NCBI GenBank assembly: GCA_963720075.1
Contig: CAVREG010000016.1
Coordinates: forward strand, 496,001 to 560,000
DNA: 64,000 nt
Direction of reading: 5' to 3'
DNA from: PALSA-188 sp963720075
Lineage (GTDB): Bacteria; Acidobacteriota; Terriglobia; Terriglobales; Acidobacteriaceae
Shown here: positions 59,803 to 64,000 of the stretch, piece by piece
Layout: the number at the start of each line of letters is the position of its first letter
How positions within the stretch are numbered: position 1 is the first letter of the stretch
Notes under the pieces: generated by a model
Seen by the model: only the letters and a program-made list of their open reading frames with translations
Told to the model about the DNA's origin: nothing
The model's database searches: none
Made by a program: the position numbers and the translations under genes

Positions 59803-60669
59803 TTACCTCTGGCATTTAGAGCAGTAATGGCTGCTACGCCCCGCGATAACGATTCGCTTGATCGGGCTCTTGCAGACGAGGCAGGCCTCTGCCTCCCGAC
59901 CATAGACCCGGTGTTGGAGTTGGAAGAATCCGGCTGCTCCGTTGGCGTCAACATAATCGGAGACGGAAGAGCCACCGGCTCGGATTGCCTCATTCAACAC
60001 TTCTTTAAGAGAGAAAAACAGGGTGCGCAAGTCTGTTTTGGTGAGCGACGCCGCCCGGCGGCGCGGACGCACGCCAGCTCGAAATAAAGATTCGTCGGCA
60101 TAGATATTTCCCACACCGCTCAACAAATTTTGATTCAACAATGCGCTTTTGATTGGAGTCTTGCGGCCTCGGAAAACGGTGACGAACTTTTCTAACTCGA
60201 CTTCCAGCGGCTCGGCGCCCGCCGCTTCGAAGTCGTGCGCGACACTCAATCGTCCAAATCGCCGAGGATCAACAAACCGTAGCTCGCGGCCTGAGGCCAG
60301 GGTCAGAATCGCGTGAGTATGCTTCGCGATCTCCGTATCTGGTTCGCAGAGCAGGAGCCTCCCAGTCATTCCCAGATGAACAATCCACTGGCAATTGTGG
60401 TCTTCCGTACGGCCTCGGCGGCGGTTCGCTGCACGCGACCCTTTCCCGGACGCGGGCGTCCGCGCCACACGAACCAAGTCGAAGACAATATGTTTGCCGA
60501 CCCGCCGAACGTCTGCTATCTGGCTGGATTCGAGCGTCGCGACGATTTGCGCTGCTGACGATTTCAACGGCTCTGGCTTCGATCCCAACCATACCGACGT
60601 GATGGCGTCACCTTTAACGTGGGCAGCAAGTCCGCGCGCGATTGTCTCGACTTCAGGGAGTTCTGGCAC
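59803..60669 (-). CDS. mutM: Formamidopyrimidine-DNA glycosylase
   Basis: MutM removes 8-oxoguanine and ring-opened purines and cuts the abasic site. The 288-residue protein starts MPELPEVET, with the catalytic N-terminal Pro and Glu; a Lys follows in RRVGKHIVFDL. It has LLNQNLLSGVGNIYADE and the C-terminal zinc finger CLVCKSPIKRIVIAGRSSHYC, ending CSKCQR (split here). An Arg-rich insert near 82-88 (SRAANRRRGR) is unusual for the family. It complements the MutT-like gene at 8.7 kb in the GO repair system. Confidence 0.96.
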   Translation of the reverse strand: MPELPEVETIARGLAAHVKGDAITSVWLGSKPEPLKSSAAQIVATLESSQIADVRRVGKHIVFDLVRVARTPASGKGSRAANRRRGRTEDHNCQWIVHLGMTGRLLLCEPDTEIAKHTHAILTLASGRELRFVDPRRFGRLSVAHDFEAAGAEPLEVELEKFVTVFRGRKTPIKSALLNQNLLSGVGNIYADESLFRAGVRPRRRAASLTKTDLRTLFFSLKEVLNEAIRAGGSSVSDYVDANGAAGFFQLQHRVYGREAEACLVCKSPIKRIVIAGRSSHYCSKCQR

Positions 60670-60883
60670 GGGGATAGTTTATCGCTTTCGTTTGGCCGAA
60701 ATGATGCATCACGGCGGCCCTTTGCGTGAACTCAGTTCTCATTGCTCAACTCGTGCGCGCGGGTTATCATTTCCAGTACACCTCTGACCCTGTTTATCCC
60801 TGTAATTCTTAGTTTGTCTGGTATCACGCTGGCAACGAGTGTGTGCGATTCTGAGCGCGGCTTGGGCAGCCGCATCTTTTGGC

Positions 60884-62215
60884 ATGGAGCCACATTTGAA
60901 AACAGGCAAGACAGCAGTCATCATAGGCGCGCAATGGGGCGACGAGGGCAAGGGGAAAATTGTTGACGTCCTCTCCGAGAAATTTGCCGTCGTTGCCCGC
61001 TATGCCGGCGGACACAACGCCGGCCACACCGTCATAATCAACGGAAAGAAATTCATTTTGCAACTCGTCCCTTGCGGCATACTGCGTGCGGGGTGCCGCA
61101 GTGTCATCGGCAACGGTGTAGTTCTTGATCCGCTGGCGTTACTAAAAGAGACAGGAGCGTTGCGCGAAAACGGCGTAAAGGTGGACGGCAGTCTTTTTGT
61201 CAGCAATCGCGCTCACGTGATCCTTCCGTACCATCGCATGATTGAATTGGCGTCTGAGAATGCCCCTGGGCGCGTAAAAATCGGCACCACTTCACGCGGA
61301 ATCGGCCCAGCCTATGAAGACAAAATGGGCCGCCGCGGCCTTCGTGTTGCCGACCTACTAGACTTGAAACTCCTCAAGACCCACATCGAAAATGCCTGCC
61401 GAGAAAAAAATATGATCGCGCATGCGCTTTTCAATTCCGAACCGCTGGACCCTGACTCTATGTATGCGGAATACGCTGCGGCTTCCGAAAAAATCGCGCC
61501 GTTTGTTTGCGATACTGCGGTGCTGCTGAATGGTGCCATTGCCGGCGGCGAATCGGTGATGTTCGAAGGAGCGCAAGGCACCATGCTCGACATTGATCTC
61601 GGCACTTACCCATTTGTCACGTCATCCAGCGCAACTTCCGGGGGCGCAGCGACCGGAACCGGTGTTCCTCCTACATCCATTAACGCCGTGATTGGCGTTA
61701 CCAAGGCTTACTGCACGCGCGTTGGCGGAGGGCCATTCCCTTCGGAACTATTGGATAAAACGGGAGACTTGTTGCGGGTTCGGGGCAATGAATACGGCGC
61801 AGTGACTGGTCGCCCTCGGCGTTGTGGCTGGCTCGATTTGCCACTATTGCGTTACGCTGGCATGATTAATGGATTTTCATGGCTGGTCGTGACTAAGCTG
61901 GACGTGTTAGATGAGTTGGGCGAAATTCCAGTTTGCGTTGGTTACAAGATTAATGGGCATGTGTCCGATGAAATTCCAGCGCATGCCAGCGGCTACGACA
62001 CTATCGAATGTGTTTACAAGACTCTGCCCGGATGGCAGACTTCGACTGAGGGCATCACGGAGTTGCAGAAGCTGCCAAAGGCAGCCCGGGAATACTTGAA
62101 ATTTATTGAGGAAAAGACAGGAGTTTGCATAGGCATGGTTTCCACCGGACCTGGACGCGAGCAAACCATGGTCGTTGACGAATTTGCGGCAGAGTTACAA
62201 TCGTTAACCGATTGA
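60884..62215 (+). CDS. purA: Adenylosuccinate synthetase
   Basis: PurA joins IMP and aspartate with GTP in the first step of AMP synthesis. The 443-residue protein has AVIIGAQWGDEGKGKIVDVL at the start, GGHNAGHTV, GIGPAYEDKMGRRGLR, the catalytic-region FEGAQGTMLDIDLGTYPFVT and a GTP-binding TKLDVLD. ATG 60884 fits the family N-terminus; an upstream start at 60839 adds 15 unrelated residues. It stands after mutM in the opposite direction, with 214 bp between their starts. Confidence 0.96.
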   Translation: MEPHLKTGKTAVIIGAQWGDEGKGKIVDVLSEKFAVVARYAGGHNAGHTVIINGKKFILQLVPCGILRAGCRSVIGNGVVLDPLALLKETGALRENGVKVDGSLFVSNRAHVILPYHRMIELASENAPGRVKIGTTSRGIGPAYEDKMGRRGLRVADLLDLKLLKTHIENACREKNMIAHALFNSEPLDPDSMYAEYAAASEKIAPFVCDTAVLLNGAIAGGESVMFEGAQGTMLDIDLGTYPFVTSSSATSGGAATGTGVPPTSINAVIGVTKAYCTRVGGGPFPSELLDKTGDLLRVRGNEYGAVTGRPRRCGWLDLPLLRYAGMINGFSWLVVTKLDVLDELGEIPVCVGYKINGHVSDEIPAHASGYDTIECVYKTLPGWQTSTEGITELQKLPKAAREYLKFIEEKTGVCIGMVSTGPGREQTMVVDEFAAELQSLTD

Positions 62216-62236
62216 ATCCTAACTGGTGGATGGGAA

Positions 62237-62524
62237 ATGGTAGTACTCGCAGTCACGTGGATGGCGAAAGCTGGCCGTGAAGTCGAAGTCGCAGCCATAC
62301 TGGCCAAACTTACCGAGGAATCTCGGAAAGAACCTGGATGCGTGACCTACCAGGTACATCGGCACAAGACTGAACCGCACAGATTTTTCATTTACGAACG
62401 GTACAAAGACGACACGGCCATCGAAGCGCACCGCGGATCGCCGCATTTTCTTCAGTACGCAAAAAAGGATCTTCCCAAGGTCGCCGACCGCGTGGAAGGC
62501 CACTTGTACGAACCGTTGGGCTGA
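62237..62524 (+). CDS. Antibiotic biosynthesis monooxygenase (ABM) domain protein
   Basis: A 95-residue ABM/YgiN-like protein. The dimeric ferredoxin-like fold is suggested by VTWMAKAGREVEVAAILAKL, EPGCVTYQVHRHKTEPHRFF and YERYKDDTAIEAHRGSPHFL, with the family's conserved His. YgiN oxidises menadiol; many relatives are cofactor-free oxygenases of quinols or are haem-degrading, and no specific role can be assigned here. It begins 22 bp after purA and is convergent with the tautomerase gene. Confidence 0.88.
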   Translation: MVVLAVTWMAKAGREVEVAAILAKLTEESRKEPGCVTYQVHRHKTEPHRFFIYERYKDDTAIEAHRGSPHFLQYAKKDLPKVADRVEGHLYEPLG

Positions 62525-62539
62525 ACGGTGCGCAGTGAA

Positions 62540-62731
62540 TCATTTATTTTTATCAGCTATTAGTACCCCGCCAGACGCATAACTTTCTTTCGATACTTCG
62601 ATAAAAGAAATCATTACGGCTTCGCGCGCACTGCCCGCTTCTTCGACAATAACATCCGTAATACGACTTGATAGTTTGCGCTTCTGCTCAACAGTGCGGC
62701 CGCTCAACATCGTAATTTGAACCATCGGCAT
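62540..62731 (-). CDS. 4-Oxalocrotonate tautomerase-like protein
   Basis: A 63-residue tautomerase starting MPMVQITMLSGRTVEQKRKL, so that Pro1 is exposed after removal of Met as the catalytic base. ISFIEVSKESYASGG fits the 4-OT fold and length. Extension to 62776 would bury the Pro and is rejected. The substrate is unknown; small stand-alone members often have promiscuous activity. It is convergent with the ABM gene. Confidence 0.88.
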   Translation of the reverse strand: MPMVQITMLSGRTVEQKRKLSSRITDVIVEEAGSAREAVMISFIEVSKESYASGGVLIADKNK

Positions 62732-62839
62732 GACACGGACTCCTGAACATTCAGATTCGCAGAGGGTCACCACCAAAAAAAACCAATTTCCCCTGCGAAA
62801 AACTATGGGCTTCCTCCCCGTGCTGTTACTTGGGCTTGC

Positions 62840-63265
62840 CTATTGCGCCAGCTCGTATCCCGCAAAAAAGTAGCTCAACTCGAATCGGGCGGTGTCATCG
62901 CCATCGGAGCCATGAATCGCGTTGTGCTCGATGCTGGTGGCCCATTTCTTTCGGATGGTGCCTTCTTCGGCATTCGCCGGATTCGTCGCACCCATGAGCT
63001 GACGAAGATCGGCAATGGCATTTTCTTTTTCGAGCGCCAGAACCACAATCGGCCCGCTGGACATGAACTCAGTAAGAGAATTGAAAAAAGGTCTCGCCGC
63101 ATGGACGGCGTAAAACTGCTCCGCCTGATGCTTCGAGATTTCAAGCATCTTCATGGCGAGGATGCGGAAGCCGTTCTTTTCGAACTGCTCGATAATGTCT
63201 CCAACGGCGTTTCTACGGACGGCATCAGGTTTGACGATGGTAAAGGTACGTTGCAGTGTCTTCAT
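62840..63265 (-). CDS. ndk: Nucleoside diphosphate kinase
   Basis: Ndk equalises nucleoside triphosphate pools by ping-pong transfer through a phosphohistidine. The 141-residue protein has TFTIVKPDAV at the start, MGATNPANAEEGTIR and the active-site His118 in NAIHGSDG. ATG 63265 is chosen; a TTG at 63277 would lie too close to the GAGG site. It follows sucD on the same strand with 38 bp between, a common pairing. Confidence 0.97.
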   Translation of the reverse strand: MKTLQRTFTIVKPDAVRRNAVGDIIEQFEKNGFRILAMKMLEISKHQAEQFYAVHAARPFFNSLTEFMSSGPIVVLALEKENAIADLRQLMGATNPANAEEGTIRKKWATSIEHNAIHGSDGDDTARFELSYFFAGYELAQ

Positions 63266-63303
63266 ATTTCGGTTCAATCCTCGTTCAGATATCCGAATCT
63301 TTT

Positions 63304-64000
63304 TTAGGCTCCGGCGGCAACGCCCAGGGCTGCGGCAACTGCATCCCCGATGTCGGCCGGAGATTTCGCCATGCGAATGCCAGCGGCTTCCATCGCGCTA
63401 ATCTTCTCCGCGGCAGTTCCTTTTCCGCCTGAGATGATGGCGCCGGCGTGGCCCATGCGGCGTCCCGGAGGCGCGGTTTGGCCGGCAATGAATCCTATGA
63501 CCGGCTTCTTCATGCGCGCCTTCACATATTCGGCGGCGGCTTCTTCCGCACTGCCGCCGATTTCTCCGATCATAATTACGGCTTCAGTTTGAGGGTCGCG
63601 ATTAAATAGTTCCAGCGCATCGGTGAAAGTTGTGCCAATAATAGGATCTCCGCCGATGCCGATTGCGGTGGATTGCCCGATGCCACGCGTCGTCAATTGG
63701 TAAACTGCCTCATAGGTCAGAGTGCCGGAACGCGAAACAATGCCAACCGGTCCCTCCAGATGAATGCGTCCGGGCATAATACCGATCTTGCATTTTCCCG
63801 GAGAAATAATTCCGGGGCAATTGGGACCAATCAGCCGCGAGCGACGGTCCTGCAAATATTCCCATGCGCGCACCATGTCCAAGGTTGGGATTCCTTCGGT
63901 GATGCAGACGATCAGCTCAATCTCGGCGTCCGCGGCTTCCATGATTGCGTCAGAAGCGAATGGCGGCGGCACGAAAATGACCGACGCATCGGCGGCAGTC
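63304..64000 (-). CDS. sucD: Succinate--CoA ligase, alpha subunit (start outside window)
   Basis: The C-terminal 232 residues of SucD are present; the 5' part, including the CoA-binding N-terminus, lies beyond the right edge. SucCD makes succinate and a nucleoside triphosphate from succinyl-CoA in the citric acid cycle. Visible blocks are the run ending in FVPPPFA, ITEGIPTLDMV, RLIGPNCPGIISPGKCKIGI, GIVSRSGTLTYE and the phosphohistidine in RRMGHAGAIISGG. ndk follows 38 bp downstream; sucC is expected upstream, outside the window. Confidence 0.97.
   Translation of the reverse strand, partial: TAADASVIFVPPPFASDAIMEAADAEIELIVCITEGIPTLDMVRAWEYLQDRRSRLIGPNCPGIISPGKCKIGIMPGRIHLEGPVGIVSRSGTLTYEAVYQLTTRGIGQSTAIGIGGDPIIGTTFTDALELFNRDPQTEAVIMIGEIGGSAEEAAAEYVKARMKKPVIGFIAGQTAPPGRRMGHAGAIISGGKGTAAEKISAMEAAGIRMAKSPADIGDAVAAALGVAAGA

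Noticed and set aside
59754..59993. 80-residue N-terminal extension of the ROK kinase
   Set aside because: It overlaps the end of mutM, is low in family features, and the standard ROK start MPNFSIGVDLGGT is present.
1..64000. tRNA, rRNA, phage or classical defence systems
   Set aside because: No cloverleaf-like intergenic sequence, rRNA, integrase, capsid, restriction, CBASS or retron-like gene was recognised. Tools such as tRNAscan could not be run.

Overview
The window looks like a chromosomal segment of an Acidobacteriota genome, most likely class Terriglobia (subdivision 1). The evidence is the mix of genes: a secreted VWA protein of the acidobacterial TIGR03436 type, a protein kinase fused to PD40/WD40-like repeats, very large BNR/'sialidase-like' propeller proteins, a haem pathway using HemA/HemC/HemD plus HemQ, and several conserved small secreted proteins I know mainly from this phylum. 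Base composition is moderate to high GC without obvious breaks. No rRNA, tRNA, prophage or CRISPR array was seen.

Layout. 0-3.2 kb: VWA protein (cut by the left edge), a fused MoaD-MoaE molybdopterin synthase, a Rieske ferredoxin and a GT39-type glycosyltransferase. 3.3-12.8 kb: a DUF4097 remnant, TypA/BipA, a formiminotransferase-cyclodeaminase fusion, a PagL-like outer-membrane protein, then SDR - MutT - HAD - hemQ in one direction, with hemQ frameshifted, and a glycine-zipper stress protein. 12.8-20.2 kb: a small kinase, two cyclophilins, the ccsA-hemA-hemC-hemD operon, ruvC and purQ. 20.4-34.1 kb: secreted/propeller proteins, an oxidoreductase, PPK2, the kinase-propeller protein, an aldo-keto reductase and a small RHH-like protein behind two palindromes. 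34.3-36.5 kb: DinB, a dihaem cytochrome c and a MoaD/ThiS-like protein.

36.5-44.7 kb is the accessory island. It holds three apparently identical 1570-bp copies of an IS110-superfamily element of the IS1111 type, which separate a hypothetical gene, a CPBP protease and a small secreted protein. Each element has about 420 bp of non-coding DNA downstream of the transposase. This DNA can fold, and it carries short stretches matching both sides of the insertion site: CCATTACACG, identical to the left junction of copy 3, and GTCAATGAG, the reverse complement of the sequence at the other IS edge in all three copies. That is the layout expected of a bridge/seek guide RNA. The insertion sites lie in REP-like hairpins, and an uninterrupted relative sits at 42217-42251. 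I consider this the most interesting system in the window.

44.7-64 kb is mostly housekeeping: two TPR proteins, rnc, three tandem signal peptidase I genes, an AsmA protein with a translationally coupled partner, a hexapeptide acyltransferase, a site-2 protease, trpS, scpA-scpB, an RluB-type pseudouridine synthase, a ROK kinase, mutM, purA, an ABM monooxygenase, a tautomerase, ndk and sucD (cut by the right edge).
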